The notes: generated by a model not told the origin, from the letters alone. A stretch of 64,000 nt of DNA from Acrocarpospora catenulata (GCF_018476525.1 NZ_JAHCST010000015.1:139963-203962), one strand, 5' to 3'; shown: positions 52,573 through 62,804, counted from the stretch's first letter. Made by a program: numbers and translations.

Positions 52573-53781
52573 TCACCCGCCCGCCGGGGCGGCTTCTACC
52601 GGCAGCGTGATGGTGACGGTCAGGCCGCCGTCGGTGTTCGGTGCCGCGGTGACCGTGCCGCCGTGTGCGTGCACGATGGACCTGACGATGGCGAGGCCCA
52701 GGCCGGTCGATCGGACGCCCGCGGTGCGGTGGGGTGCCAGGCGTTGGAAGGGCTCGAACAGCCGGTCGACCTCTGCCGGGGGGATGGGGTCGCCGCTGTT
52801 GCGTACCGTGACCGCGGCTTCGCGGGCGTCGTGGGTGGTGATCACGTCGATCCAGCCGCCTGGCTGGTTGTGGCGGATGGCGTTGTCCACCAGGTTGCTG
52901 ACCAGGCGGTCCAGTAGGGCCGGGTCGCCGTTGACGGGGGCCGGGCGCAGGTCGGTGGTGATGGTCAGGTCGAGGCGGTCGGCTTCGGCGTCCGCCTCGC
53001 TCAGGGCTGTGGCCGCGGCGAGGGCCAGGTCGTGGGGCTCGCCGGCGATGACGCCGCTGTCGCTGCGGGCCAGGGCCAGCAGGCCGTCCAGCAGGCGTTC
53101 GGCGCGGCCGGTGGCGGTGAGTACGCGGCGGGCCATGGCCTGCCACTGCTCGGGGGTGCTGTGGCGTTTGGCCAGCTGGACTTCGGCGCCGGTGCGGACG
53201 ATCGCCAGGGGGGTGCGGAGTTCGTGCGCGGCGTCGGCGACGAACCTGCGCTGGCTGTTGAAGGAGGCTTCCAGGCGGGTCACCATCTCGTCGAAGGTGT
53301 CGGCCAGCTCCTTGAGCTCGTCCCGCGGTCCGGTGAGCGCGACGCGTTCGTGCAGCCGGTCCTGGGAGATCCGCCGGGTGGTGGCGGTCAGCGTGCGCAG
53401 CGGCCGGAGCATACGGCCGGCGACGACCCAGGAGACACCGAGCCCCGCCATGGCGCTCACGGCCAGCCCGATCGCCGAGGTTCCCGCGGTGTTCAGCAGC
53501 GTGTCGGCGCGCAACTGGGCGATCTTGGCCTCCTGCGCCAGGACACTCCTGATCTTCTCCTCCTTCTCGTCCATCGGCCCCATGCCTACTCGGGACGGAG
53601 CGGTGGCCGCGGCCGCCATCTCGGACACCTCTGCCGGAGTCGGGCCGTCGATGTCGGTGTAAAGGCTCTGGTACAGCAGCGCGTAGTTGAGCGCGAGGAG
53701 CGCGGCGCAGGTCGCCACGAACACGACCGTGTACACGAGGGTCAGCCGCAGCCGGATAGACGGGTGCCTGCCGCGCCTCAC
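52573..53781 (-). CDS. Sensor histidine kinase
   Basis: 402 aa. Two membrane helices (LTLVYTVVFVATCAALLALN and ISAIGL-like at about residues 100-122) enclose a short outside domain. HAMP follows (AGRMLRPLRTLTATTRRIS). H-box FVADAAHELRTPLAIVRTGA (His about 184), N-box NLVDNAIRHNQPGG, G-box RSTGLGLAIVRSIVHAHGG. GTG 53781 overlaps the response-regulator stop as GTGA. The signal is probably at the envelope, fitting the MacB-type exporter divergent from it. Confidence 0.93.
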   Translation of the reverse strand: MRRGRHPSIRLRLTLVYTVVFVATCAALLALNYALLYQSLYTDIDGPTPAEVSEMAAAATAPSRVGMGPMDEKEEKIRSVLAQEAKIAQLRADTLLNTAGTSAIGLAVSAMAGLGVSWVVAGRMLRPLRTLTATTRRISQDRLHERVALTGPRDELKELADTFDEMVTRLEASFNSQRRFVADAAHELRTPLAIVRTGAEVQLAKRHSTPEQWQAMARRVLTATGRAERLLDGLLALARSDSGVIAGEPHDLALAAATALSEADAEADRLDLTITTDLRPAPVNGDPALLDRLVSNLVDNAIRHNQPGGWIDVITTHDAREAAVTVRNSGDPIPPAEVDRLFEPFQRLAPHRTAGVRSTGLGLAIVRSIVHAHGGTVTAAPNTDGGLTVTITLPVEAAPAGG

Positions 53782-54428
53782 AGCCGGTACCCCGCCCCGA
53801 CGACCGTCTCGATGAGCGGCGGGTCGCCCAGCTTGCGTCGCAGCCGGGCGATGGTGACCCGCACGGTGGCGGTGAACGGGTCCGCGTGCTCGTCCCAGGC
53901 CCGCTCCAGCAGGTCCTCGGCGCTGACCACGACGCCGTCGGCGCCCATCAGGATCTCCAGCACGGCCATCTCCTTCGTGGTCAGTGAGATGACGCGGCCG
54001 TCGCGGGTGACGACGCGACGCGCGGTGTCGAAGGTCAGCCCGGCGCGCCGCAGGACCCGTGGCGCGTTGTTGGCCCTGCGGGCCAGCGCGCGGATCCGCA
54101 ACACCAGCTCGGCGAAGACGAACGGCTTGGGCAGGTAGTCGTCGGCGCCGAGACTCAGGCCGGCGACCCGGTCCGCCGCCTCACCGGCCGCGGTGAGCAT
54201 GAGAATCCGGGCGTCGGCGCCGCCCGTGGCCAGCGCGGTGCACACCTGGTCGCCGTGGACGAGCGGCAGGTCACGGTCGAGCACGACCACGTCGTACCGG
54301 TTCGAGCCGGCCTTGTGCAGGCCGTCGAGCCCGTCGGCCGCCAGGTCGACGGCGATGCCCTGATCGCGCAGCCCGTCGGCGACCTGTTCGGCGAGCAGGA
54401 CCTCGTCTTCGATCAGCAGCACTCGCAC
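53778..54428 (-). CDS. OmpR-family response regulator
   Basis: 216 aa from GTG 54428, chosen for AGGGAGG about 8 nt upstream. Receiver domain RVLLIEDEVLLAEQVADGLR with phosphoacceptor Asp51 (VVVLDRDLPL), MLTAAG and LPKPF. The winged-helix domain carries ISLTTKEMAVLEILM and RVTIARLRRKLGDPPLIETV then VGAGYRL. It most likely controls the divergent lipoprotein/MacB operon. Confidence 0.94.
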   Translation of the reverse strand: MRVLLIEDEVLLAEQVADGLRDQGIAVDLAADGLDGLHKAGSNRYDVVVLDRDLPLVHGDQVCTALATGGADARILMLTAAGEAADRVAGLSLGADDYLPKPFVFAELVLRIRALARRANNAPRVLRRAGLTFDTARRVVTRDGRVISLTTKEMAVLEILMGADGVVVSAEDLLERAWDEHADPFTATVRVTIARLRRKLGDPPLIETVVGAGYRL

Positions 54429-54470
54429 CCGCGCTTCCTCCCTGACCGGACAGTCTCCGCGATCCGGCAT

Positions 54471-54498
54471 TACAGCGGTGTAACAGGCGCTGCAACAG
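54471..54498. promoter_or_regulatory. Direct repeats, possible response-regulator site
   Basis: The short unit ACAG occurs at 54472, 54483 and 54495 (spacing 11 and 12 bp), the last two in the wider form TAACAG/CAACAG. Eleven-bp-spaced direct repeats are the usual site form of OmpR/PhoB-type regulators. The element lies between the two-component genes and the lipoprotein gene. Confidence 0.45.
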
Positions 54499-54553
54499 TG
54501 GCGTTTCCGGCGTCCTGCTCCACTGGGCCCGATCGAACCAGAGGAGAACGCCG

Positions 54554-55078
54554 ATGAGAACGAGATTGCTGGTCGTCTGCCTGTTACCGCTCCTGCTGGC
54601 CACGGCGGTGGCCTGCGCGGAGTCGCCCGGCGGCGGGGAGGTGGCCTCGGTGGACGGCTCCGCCGCGCCGAGCGCGACGCCGAGCCTCAGCCGGTTGGCC
54701 CAACTGATCAAGTACTCCCAGTGCATGCGGGGGAAGGGAGTGCCGATGGCCGACCCGCAGGTCGACGGCGACCTCGTCAGGGAAGGGAAGGTCGAGGGAG
54801 ACGCCGACAAGGACAAGGTGGACGCGGCGAAGGAGGCGTGCAAGCAGTACCGACCCCCTCAGGAGGGTGGCCCGGTGATGGCCCTGAAGCAGGACTTGGC
54901 GCGTCGGTTCGCGCGGTGCATGCGGGAGCACGGGGTGGAGGAGTACCCCGACCCGAACCCGGACGGACCTACCCGGGGCGGGGCGGAGCGGGAGGACCCG
55001 CAGTACCCCGAGGCGAAGCAGACCTGCGACGCGCAGATCGACGCGGCGTTCGCGTCGTCGCGCCCGAGTCCGTCATGA
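54554..55078 (+). CDS. Secreted lipoprotein of unknown function
   Basis: 174 aa. Signal peptide with lipobox AVAC (Cys21). The mature part contains two related cysteine-bearing stretches, IKYSQCMRGKGVPMADPQVD and FARCMREHGVEEYPDPNPDG, each followed by a further Cys (EACKQY, QTCDAQ). It looks like a duplicated unit stabilised by two disulfides. Similar lipoproteins often precede MacA/MacB-like operons in actinomycetes. It overlaps the next start as ATGA. ATG 54554 with AGAGGAG upstream. Confidence 0.85.
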   Translation: MRTRLLVVCLLPLLLATAVACAESPGGGEVASVDGSAAPSATPSLSRLAQLIKYSQCMRGKGVPMADPQVDGDLVREGKVEGDADKDKVDAAKEACKQYRPPQEGGPVMALKQDLARRFARCMREHGVEEYPDPNPDGPTRGGAEREDPQYPEAKQTCDAQIDAAFASSRPSPS

Positions 55079-55146
55079 GCGACGCGGCTCCCATGAGCGA
55101 CGCGGCTCCCATGAGCGACGCGGCTTCCATGAGCGACACCGCGAGC
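55075..55146 (+). repeat. 18-bp tandem repeat at the start of the membrane-fusion gene
   Basis: ATGAGCGACGCGGCTCCC is repeated three times (the third ends TCC) and a fourth, diverged copy follows (ATGAGCGACACCGCGAGC). It yields four in-frame start codons and the peptide MSDAAP repeated. Confidence 0.85.
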
Positions 55147-56249
55147 GACCTCGTGAGTGACACCGTGGCGGTGGGCCGGGGCGCCGTTCGTCGGCGGCGG
55201 CGCGGCCGGGCCGCCGCGGGGGTCGGTGCGGTCGTGCTGGTGGCCGGGGCGGCGGTCGCTGCCGGAGTCGGGTTCGGCGGGGGCGGCGCGGATACGCCGG
55301 CCGTGGCGGATCTTCCGCCGGGCACCGCCGAGGTGACCCGGCAGACGATGCTGGACACCGACGAGGTGTCCGGCGATCTGGGCTACGGCGCCACCACCAC
55401 GCTGGCCGGCCGGGTCACGGGTGTCGTCACCGAGGCACCGCTGCCCGGCGACGTCATCCGCCGCGGCCGGCCGATCTATCGGGTGGACAACAGGCCGGTG
55501 GTGCTGATGTACGGCCAGGTCGCCGCGTACCGGACGCTCGCTCCGGGCGCCACCGGCGCGGACGTACGGCAGCTCGAACGCAATCTGAAGGCCCTCGGCT
55601 ATGGCGGGTTCACGGTGGACGGCAAGTACACGGCGCTCACCGCGAACGCGGTTCGGCGATGGCAGAAGCAGCTGCGCCTGCCGCAGACCGGCCTGGTCGA
55701 GCAGGGCCGGGTGGTGTTCGCCCCGGGCCGGATCCGGATCGACACGGTCACGGCCGGGGTGAACCAGTCCACCGGCGGCGGGCAGGAGGTGCTGCGCTAC
55801 ACCGGGACGAGCCGCCAGGTGACGGCCCGGCTCGAGGTGTCCAGGCAAGCGCTGGCCCGTACGGGAACCAAGGTGCGGGTTCAGCTGCCCAACGGGCAGG
55901 ACGTCACCGGCCGGGTGGCCCGGATCCACACGGTGGTCGAGCCGTCCGCCGACCCGGGCGGCCGGCCGGAGACCTGGATCGAGGCCGTCGTCCCGTTGGG
56001 CAGACCCAAGGCGGCGGCGGGGATCGAGGCCGCCGTGGTCACCGTGGTCTTCACCGCGGCCGAGCGCGCGGACGTGCTCACCGTGCCCGTCGCGGCGCTG
56101 GTGGCATTGGCCGAGGGCGGCTACGGCGTCGAGGTCGTCGAGGGGTCCACCACGCGTTACGTCAAGGTGGCGACCGGCCTGTTCGCGAACGGCAGGGTCG
56201 AGGTCACCGGCGACGGACTGCGCGCGGGCCTGACCGTGGGGATGCCGCG

Positions 56250-56253
<4 letters not shown>
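55075..56253 (+). CDS. Membrane-fusion-type protein with peptidoglycan-binding domain
   Basis: 392 aa from the first of four repeated ATGs. After a basic stretch ([12 protein letters not shown]) one helix ([18 protein letters not shown]) anchors it. Outside come lipoyl/barrel-like parts ([20 protein letters not shown]) around a peptidoglycan-binding domain (about residues 155-210, [19 protein letters not shown]). The C-terminal HlyD-like part follows ([20 protein letters not shown]). It probably links the exporter to the cell wall. ATGA overlaps the ATPase gene. Confidence 0.88.
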
Positions 56254-56911
<658 letters not shown>

Positions 56912-56918
<7 letters not shown>

Positions 56919-58135
56919 CCACGCCACCGGCCCGGCGCCGGCTCACGCCCGCCCGGATGGCGCCGCGTGACGTGGCCCGGGTCGGCGCGGCCGGGCTGCG
57001 CACCCGGCCCACCCGGGCGCTGCTCGCCGCGCTGGGCATCGCGATCGGCATCGCCGCGATGGTGGCGGTGGTGGGCATCTCGTCCTCCTCCCGCGAACAG
57101 CTCGACCGCCGGCTCGCCGCGCTCGGCACGAACCTGCTCACGGTCGCTCCGGGACGGAACACGCAGGGCCAGGACGCGAAGCTGCCCCCCGAAGCGGAAG
57201 CGATGATCTCGCGGATCGGCCCGGTCACCGCCGTCTCGGCGACCGGGGCGATCCGCTACGTCCGGGTGTACCGCTCGGACCGGATCCCCAGGGTGGAGAC
57301 CAACGGGCTGACCGTACTCGCGGCCAGGACCAGCCTGCCGCCGACCATCGGTGCGAGCCTGCGCCGCGGCGCCTGGCTGAACGGCCGCACCGGCCGGTAC
57401 CCGGCCGCGGTGCTCGGCGCGTTGGCGGCGGAGCGGCTCGGCATCGGCAGGCCCAGCCCGCAGGTGGCGATCCTGGTCGGCGGCGAACGGTTCACGGTGA
57501 TCGGCGTGCTCGACGAGGTCGCGCTCGCGCCCGAGCTGGACACGGCCGTCCTGATCGGCTGGGAGGTCGCGGCGGACCTGTTCCGTTTCGACGGGCGTGC
57601 GACCACCGTCTACACCCGATCACGGGACAGCCGGGTCGAGGCGGTGCACGCCGTGCTCGCCGCCACCGCCAACCCGGAGTCGCCCGGTGAGGTGGACGTG
57701 TCGCGTCCCTCGGACGTGCTGGCCGCGCGGCGGGCGGCCGACCTCGCCCTGAACGGGCTGTTGCTGGGCTTGGGCGGGGTGGCGCTGCTGGTGGGCGGCG
57801 TCGGGGTGGCCAACACGATGGTGATCTCGGTGCTGGAACGCCGGGCCGAGATCGGGCTCCGCCGTTCGCTCGGCGCCACCCGAGGACAGATCCGGACGCA
57901 GTTCCTCGCCGAGGCGCTCCTGCTGTCCACGCTCGGCGGCGTCGGCGGGGTACTCCTGGGCATCGCCGTCACCGGCGGATACGCCACCTACCAGGACTGG
58001 CCGACCGTCGTACCGGCGTGGGCCACCGCGGGCGCTCTCGGCGCCACCCTGCTCATCGGGGGCGTCGCCGGGCTCTACCCGGCCATCCGGGCGGCACGGC
58101 TGTCCCCGACCGAAGCGCTGGCCGTCACCGGCTAG
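56912..58135 (+). CDS. MacB-type ABC transporter permease
   Basis: 407 aa. One N-terminal helix ([20 protein letters not shown]), a large outside domain (about residues 60-270), and three C-terminal helices of the FtsX fold ([20 protein letters not shown] followed by [57 protein letters not shown]). It ends [15 protein letters not shown] 56912 (GTG 56915 is possible). Its stop TAG shares the four bases CTAG (58132-58135) with the stop of the convergent GAP1-like gene. Confidence 0.93.
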
Positions 58136-60144
58136 CGCAGGCGTACCACCAGGACGACGGTCATGGCGATGGCGAACACGAACACCAGAATGCCGAAGAA
58201 CCTGACCCCGAAAAGACCTTCCAGGGTGTTGCGGACGCGGTTCAGCCGGCGAGGTTTCTCGTCGTCCTGGTCGTCGTCCTGGTCGTCAGTTTGTTCGTCG
58301 GTCTGCGTGGGTTCGGTGGCCGGAGTGGCCATCCGGCTGAGCCGGTCGTCGATGGCGATCCCTGTGGGGGTGCCTTCGAGTCCCTGACGGCGGACGTCGT
58401 CCATGACGATCGCCGTCAGGAGCACGCTGCTACTTCTGGGCGGCGCCTCCAGCACGGCGGCGGCGCGGAAATCCTCGGGAATCTCGCTGACCTGGCGCAG
58501 AATCGTTTCCAGGCCTTCCGGCCGTGGGGGCGAGCCGAGACAGGCATTGATGACGTTCCGGTAGTACCTGATGCGTTCCTCTCCGCTTGCGATGAAGCGG
58601 ATGGGTCTCAGCAGGTAATTGGATTGACCGACGATGTCGATCATGTTGCTCTTCTCTTGGAAGAGTCGCCTGATGATCTCGTCTACGGCGATTCGCGTGG
58701 GCACCTCGGATTGCAGCTCGTAGGCGGCCTCCATCAGTTTCTCGTCGGCCATCTCGCTCAGCATGCTCTGCAGCTGTTTCCTGCCGGAAAAATCCGCGAC
58801 GAGCAGCTTGGCCGCGGGTGAGAGCTGGTCGCCGGGGAGCAGCGCCAGCTCCTCGCACACGAGCTGGCGCAGATTGAGCGTGGGACGTCGCTCCTTGTCC
58901 TCCGGCAGGATGACTTCCATGATGTCGCCGGTCTGTACGGGCGCTGTGAACAGCAGGTTCACCAGACTGGGAACGAAGCTCTGCAGTTCGGGGAGGTTGA
59001 GCCGATAGCTCTGGAAGCGCAGGCGGCTCGTCCGGACCAATTGCCGGCAGCTCAGGCGGTCGGGGTCCGGGATCCCCGCGTCGGCCAGTTCCCGGAGTCG
59101 CAGGATCAGCTGACCGAGCCGTGGCCTGTCCCAGCGCCGGAAGGCGTCGAGCACGTCCTCCAGCAGCTGAACAGGTGATTTGGCCGACATCGTGTGCTGG
59201 TCGCGAACTGCCGGTTCCAGAGGCTTGGGTAGCGGCTGGGGTCTGGGTTTCGGCTGGGGTTCGGGCAGCGGTTCGCGGAGCAACGAGAGAGCCGACCTGC
59301 AGTCCTCGGGCTTTTCGAAACTCCTTGGCTCGATCTGTCCGGCCAGGAAGCCGATCAGATTCGTCATGGCCTGGCCCTGATAGCCCCGGAGTGTCTCCTC
59401 GTACTGCATGACGTAGGAGCGGATGCGTTCGCTGCCCGGCACGTCATGGACGCGTGCCGACCCGTCCGGGCGCCACTGGAGTTTGAACGTGCTGTCCGGC
59501 GGCGCCACCTCGGCGAACGAGAGCCGGATGCGGTGCCTGGTCGAACTGCTGGTCCAGGTCGAGACTGCCAGCTCCCGGCGGAACCCGTACGGGAGAAGCG
59601 CGGCGGCGGCGTCCAGGAAGTCGAGCCGCTCCCGGAAGTCGAGATGGTCGGCGCCGACGACGCAGACGTGCTCGCCGGTCAGCAGCAGGGCCGCGGCCGC
59701 CCGCGCGATGTCGGTGACCTTGCCGGCGAGATAGGCCGCGTCGTAGCCGGCGACCTCCAGGATGACCGGCTGTGGTCCTGGCAGGCCGCCCCTTTTGTTC
59801 AGGGCGTCGTACAGTGCCCGGTAGGAGACCCTGGATGCGGGCAGTTCCCGCCAGGGAACGCAGACGAACTCGGTGATGGCGAAAATGCGCCCGAGACCGT
59901 CGCGGGAATCCGATTCCGACTGCCGGGACAGGCCCACCCAGGATTGCCCGTCGGCGCCGGTGAAATAGCTCGTGCCGACTTTGGTCTGCTCGTGGGCCTC
60001 CATCGTCCCGGATTTGAAGAGATCGATGATCCGGGTGAAGTCCGAGCGGGCGAGCGGCTCATGACTCGAGTCGATGACGGCATATTCCTCCCAGCTGCGG
60101 TCGAGCTTTCCGTGGATCGCCCACTGGGCTCTGACCGTGCTCAT
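58132..60144 (-). CDS. GTPase-associated protein 1 (GAP1)-like, membrane-anchored
   Basis: 670 aa. The N-terminal part (residues 1-280) has text I associate with GAP1 N-terminal/middle domains of GTPase-linked actinomycete systems: VGTSYFTGADGQSWVGLSRQ, FAITEFVCVPWRELPASRVS, LLPYGFRRELAVSTWTSS. A Pro-rich linker (about 289-311, PLPEPQPKPRPQPLPKP) leads to a helical region. An acidic run (TDDQDDDQDDE) then precedes a C-terminal transmembrane helix (FFGILVFVFAIAMTVVLVV). ATG 60144 overlaps the GTPase stop as ATGA, so they are made together. It should sit on the inner membrane face as adaptor or effector of the GTPase. The family name is recognised by text, not by search. Confidence 0.78.
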   Translation of the reverse strand: MSTVRAQWAIHGKLDRSWEEYAVIDSSHEPLARSDFTRIIDLFKSGTMEAHEQTKVGTSYFTGADGQSWVGLSRQSESDSRDGLGRIFAITEFVCVPWRELPASRVSYRALYDALNKRGGLPGPQPVILEVAGYDAAYLAGKVTDIARAAAALLLTGEHVCVVGADHLDFRERLDFLDAAAALLPYGFRRELAVSTWTSSSTRHRIRLSFAEVAPPDSTFKLQWRPDGSARVHDVPGSERIRSYVMQYEETLRGYQGQAMTNLIGFLAGQIEPRSFEKPEDCRSALSLLREPLPEPQPKPRPQPLPKPLEPAVRDQHTMSAKSPVQLLEDVLDAFRRWDRPRLGQLILRLRELADAGIPDPDRLSCRQLVRTSRLRFQSYRLNLPELQSFVPSLVNLLFTAPVQTGDIMEVILPEDKERRPTLNLRQLVCEELALLPGDQLSPAAKLLVADFSGRKQLQSMLSEMADEKLMEAAYELQSEVPTRIAVDEIIRRLFQEKSNMIDIVGQSNYLLRPIRFIASGEERIRYYRNVINACLGSPPRPEGLETILRQVSEIPEDFRAAAVLEAPPRSSSVLLTAIVMDDVRRQGLEGTPTGIAIDDRLSRMATPATEPTQTDEQTDDQDDDQDDEKPRRLNRVRNTLEGLFGVRFFGILVFVFAIAMTVVLVVRLR

Positions 60145-61106
60145 CTCTCGCGGCCCATGGTCTTCGGATAGAGCATCCGGCCGAGCCAGATCACCGGCTC
60201 CATGATGTTGATCGGATGAACCGCCCCCCGAATCTTCTGGTCCTGGCCGGGGACGTCGATGATGTTCGACGGGTCATCCGGGTCGAAACCCTTGTCCGGG
60301 TCCGCGTACATGCCGATGGAGGAGGTCACGAAGTACTTGATCCGGCTTTCGTGGAACGATGCCTCAAGGAGGCGCATGATGATCCCGGCGTTCTGGTCGA
60401 GGTCTCTGGCGAGTACTTCCCGGAAGAAGTCACGCGCCTGGTCGTCGGGGACCCTGGGCAGCTCCAGCCCGTGGTCGGTGTACTCCTCCGCCAGCCGCAG
60501 GATGTTCGGCTCGTCGTACTTGGTGATGCAGACGGCGATGTAGTGGGGAAGCTTGCCGTCGAGATACTTGTCGTCCCCGAGCATCTGGCTCTCGACCTCC
60601 CGTAGCGCCACGTCCAGATTCTTGAAGGCGTCGCTGATCTGGCCCCTCCGGTCCGGATCGAACAGATAGATCAGGCCCCGGCTCTTGACGAGGCTCTTGA
60701 TCAGCTCCTCCTTGGACACCGAATACTCGGACTTCCCGAAGAGTCCACCGGGGCCGTCGAGAAAGCTGAACGTGATCTTCGGCGCGCGGGCCGGGTGGCG
60801 CTTCCACGGTGCCCACCAGACCCGCCGCCCGCGCGTCGGCGGCCCGATGACCAACCAGTTGTAGCTGGTGAGAACATCGGTCGGCCGGGGGAAGATGCGA
60901 TGCTCCAGGAGATTCGTCCTGAGCCGGGTGAGTTCCGAGTTCGACACGTCGTCGGCGCCGATGATCCGCCACCCCTCGTTCGCTCCCTCGGCCCTGTTCA
61001 ACGCGACGCTCAGTGAGGCGAGAAAGGCGGTCTTGCCGCTGCCCACCCCGCCCCACATCGCGATGTCAGGCTCGTGCGGAGTGGGGTTCGGCGAAGGGAG
61101 AGCCAT
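60141..61106 (-). CDS. Small GTPase of a GAP1-linked system
   Basis: 321 aa. G1 WGGVGSGKTAFLASL (about residues 18-32), G3 as FLDGPGGLFG (about 120), G4 CITKYDEPN (about 195) and G5 VTSSIGMY (about 262): a complete TRAFAC-like GTPase core. Inserted between G1 and G3 is a tryptophan/arginine-rich stretch (RGRRVWWAPWKRHPARAP) that could touch membrane or nucleic acid. LVKSRGLIYLFDPDRRGQ follows G3, as in the DO-GTPase-type proteins. It lies between the vWA-like and GAP1-like genes. ATG 61106; the ribosome site is weak. Confidence 0.85.
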   Translation of the reverse strand: MALPSPNPTPHEPDIAMWGGVGSGKTAFLASLSVALNRAEGANEGWRIIGADDVSNSELTRLRTNLLEHRIFPRPTDVLTSYNWLVIGPPTRGRRVWWAPWKRHPARAPKITFSFLDGPGGLFGKSEYSVSKEELIKSLVKSRGLIYLFDPDRRGQISDAFKNLDVALREVESQMLGDDKYLDGKLPHYIAVCITKYDEPNILRLAEEYTDHGLELPRVPDDQARDFFREVLARDLDQNAGIIMRLLEASFHESRIKYFVTSSIGMYADPDKGFDPDDPSNIIDVPGQDQKIRGAVHPINIMEPVIWLGRMLYPKTMGRER

Positions 61107-61120
61107 GGGCTTGTCTCATT

Positions 61121-62653
61121 TCAGGTGATGAGGGGAAGGGAGAGCGGGGCCGACGACGGCGGCAGCACCCCGAGCCTGATCGCGAGGTCCTCGTCGGCGG
61201 GCACGGCGGCCGACCAGAGCGCGGCCGAGCCGAGCCGCCGCCAGGCCGGTGGCGCGTGCCGCGGCTCGCCGTCCCAGATCGCACCCGTTCTGAGGCCGTG
61301 GTTCTGTTCCAGGCCCCGGAGCAGCTGTTGCCAGTCGTACCGGTTCGGGCAGGGAAGCACGCGGCTGGTGTCGGAGCGCGGGGGATGGGGCGGCCGGGCG
61401 CCCACGGTGAGCAGGACCGTCCCGGTGGCCTGCGTGCCCGGCCGTAACCGTGCGTCCACCTCGGCGAGCATGTCCTCGACCTGCGCGCCGACCGGGTACT
61501 GCGACGGTTCGGCGTCGAGCGACCGGAGGGCGTCCAGGGCCTGGATGGGGGAGGCGGCCCAGACGGCGACCTCCGGCGCGCTCCGGTCGGGGTAACGGTT
61601 GCCGAAGACGTGGCCGCCGTAGGCGATGACGGACACCTCCACCCGCCGGGGATCCGGATGGATGTCGGCGAGCAGCTCGATCAGCTCGCCGGCGCGCTCC
61701 TGTCTGGCTCCCACCTCCTCCTCGGTTCCGGTCACCTCGACGGCGCAGATGAGATGCACCGGGGGAGGCGGCGGCGCGAGCCGTACCGGCAGGGCGGCGA
61801 CGATCTCGGACCAGGGCCGGTCGTCGGCCCGCAGGCCGGGGATGCCGGGGAAGCGCACCACGCCCGGCCGTTCCAGGACCGCCTTGATGCGATGGCGGCC
61901 CGGGGGGAGCGGCGCGTGGTGCAGCGAGACCAGGGCGGAGGGCTGCACGGGAGTGGCCCAGGCGGAGATGGCGATCAGGACCCCGGACGGGTCGGTGACG
62001 GTCACCGTTTCGTCGGCGGGCTCGCCCGGGACGGAACCCTTGGCGAAGAGCCGCCGTCCGACCAGTTCCAGCGTGCCGTCGTGGGCCCGCTCCCGGACCA
62101 CGACCAGGTCGTACGCCTGCCGCAGCGGGGTTTCGGCGACCAGGTCGCGGAGCAGCCCTTCGATCTTGACCCCGGTCACCTCGATCACCTGGGCGCCGAC
62201 GCTGTGCTCCCTGATCACGCGGCCGGCCGCCTCCTGCTCGCGGCCGGAGCCCGATCGGATGACCAGGACGGATTCGACGACGCTCCCGCGCAGCGACTCC
62301 CGGAGGGCCTGGTCCAGCAGGTCCCGCCCGGACCTCAGTTCGGCCCAGGTCAGCCGGCTCAGGCGGGACACCTGAGGGGTGCCGGCTTCGTCAAGGTGCA
62401 GCTTGAAGAGCTTGATTCCCGGGTCGGCGATTCCGGCTATGACAACGGGCGCGTCAAAAGAGGCGATCAGTGTTGCGAGTTGACCCCGAAGCTCGCTTTC
62501 GGAGACATTACCCAATGATTCCCAACCCAATCCGGACCATAATTCGCCTCCGAAACTCGCTCGCGCGCGTAAGTGACGGCCGGTGGAAACCCAGGAGGAA
62601 TGATTTGTCTGTTTTGTGCCGATATGCGGGTGCGGCATAGGCGGTGTTCCCAT
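61121..62653 (-). CDS. vWA-like protein of the GTPase module
   Basis: Up to 510 aa. The C-terminal half looks like a von Willebrand A domain: strand LICAVEVTGTEEEVGARQER where DxSxS would be, VEVSVIAYGGHVFG as second strand, and VLLTVGARPPHPPR in the LLTDG position. The metal site is degenerate (Glu/Thr/Thr), so metal-dependent adhesion is doubtful. The N-terminal half (from FDAPVVIAGIADPGIKLFKL) holds alternating beta/alpha text and is not recognised. The start is uncertain: ATG 62653 is the longest, but the first 45 codons are AT-richer and unlike the rest. TTG 62515 (LGNVSESELRGQ) may be the true one. Confidence 0.65.
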   Translation of the reverse strand: MGTPPMPHPHIGTKQTNHSSWVSTGRHLRARASFGGELWSGLGWESLGNVSESELRGQLATLIASFDAPVVIAGIADPGIKLFKLHLDEAGTPQVSRLSRLTWAELRSGRDLLDQALRESLRGSVVESVLVIRSGSGREQEAAGRVIREHSVGAQVIEVTGVKIEGLLRDLVAETPLRQAYDLVVVRERAHDGTLELVGRRLFAKGSVPGEPADETVTVTDPSGVLIAISAWATPVQPSALVSLHHAPLPPGRHRIKAVLERPGVVRFPGIPGLRADDRPWSEIVAALPVRLAPPPPPVHLICAVEVTGTEEEVGARQERAGELIELLADIHPDPRRVEVSVIAYGGHVFGNRYPDRSAPEVAVWAASPIQALDALRSLDAEPSQYPVGAQVEDMLAEVDARLRPGTQATGTVLLTVGARPPHPPRSDTSRVLPCPNRYDWQQLLRGLEQNHGLRTGAIWDGEPRHAPPAWRRLGSAALWSAAVPADEDLAIRLGVLPPSSAPLSLPLIT

Positions 62654-62804
62654 GTCCGCCCAGGCAGACTACGGGAGGCGGTCGGCCGAGGCAATCCCTC
62701 TATATATCTGTAATTCGGATTGCCGTGTCCTGTTGTGGTCTACCGGGTTACGTATGGGTTAGCGTAATGGAGCACCGTTCGGCAGTTCCCCGAGAGAAGG
62801 TCAC
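62654..62804. promoter_or_regulatory. AT-rich divergent promoter region of the GTPase module
   Basis: The region is visibly richer in A and T than the rest of the window, with TATATATCTGTAATTC at about 62701-62716 and TTACGTATGGGTTAGCG at about 62747-62763. It separates the minus-strand three-gene operon from the DUF4407 gene and should hold promoters for both. No clear operator seen. Confidence 0.45.

Noticed and set aside
52136..53662. Open extension of a plus-strand frame through lacI into the kinase region (about 700 codons in all)
   Set aside because: It is out of frame with the LacI-family gene and antisense to the kinase; Arg/Pro/Ser-rich shadow coding.
62600..62720. Plus-strand ORF after AGGAGG near 62597 (MICLFCADMR...)
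   Set aside because: The start codon follows the ribosome site with only about one base between. The text is not protein-like and lies opposite the doubtful 5' end of the vWA-like gene.
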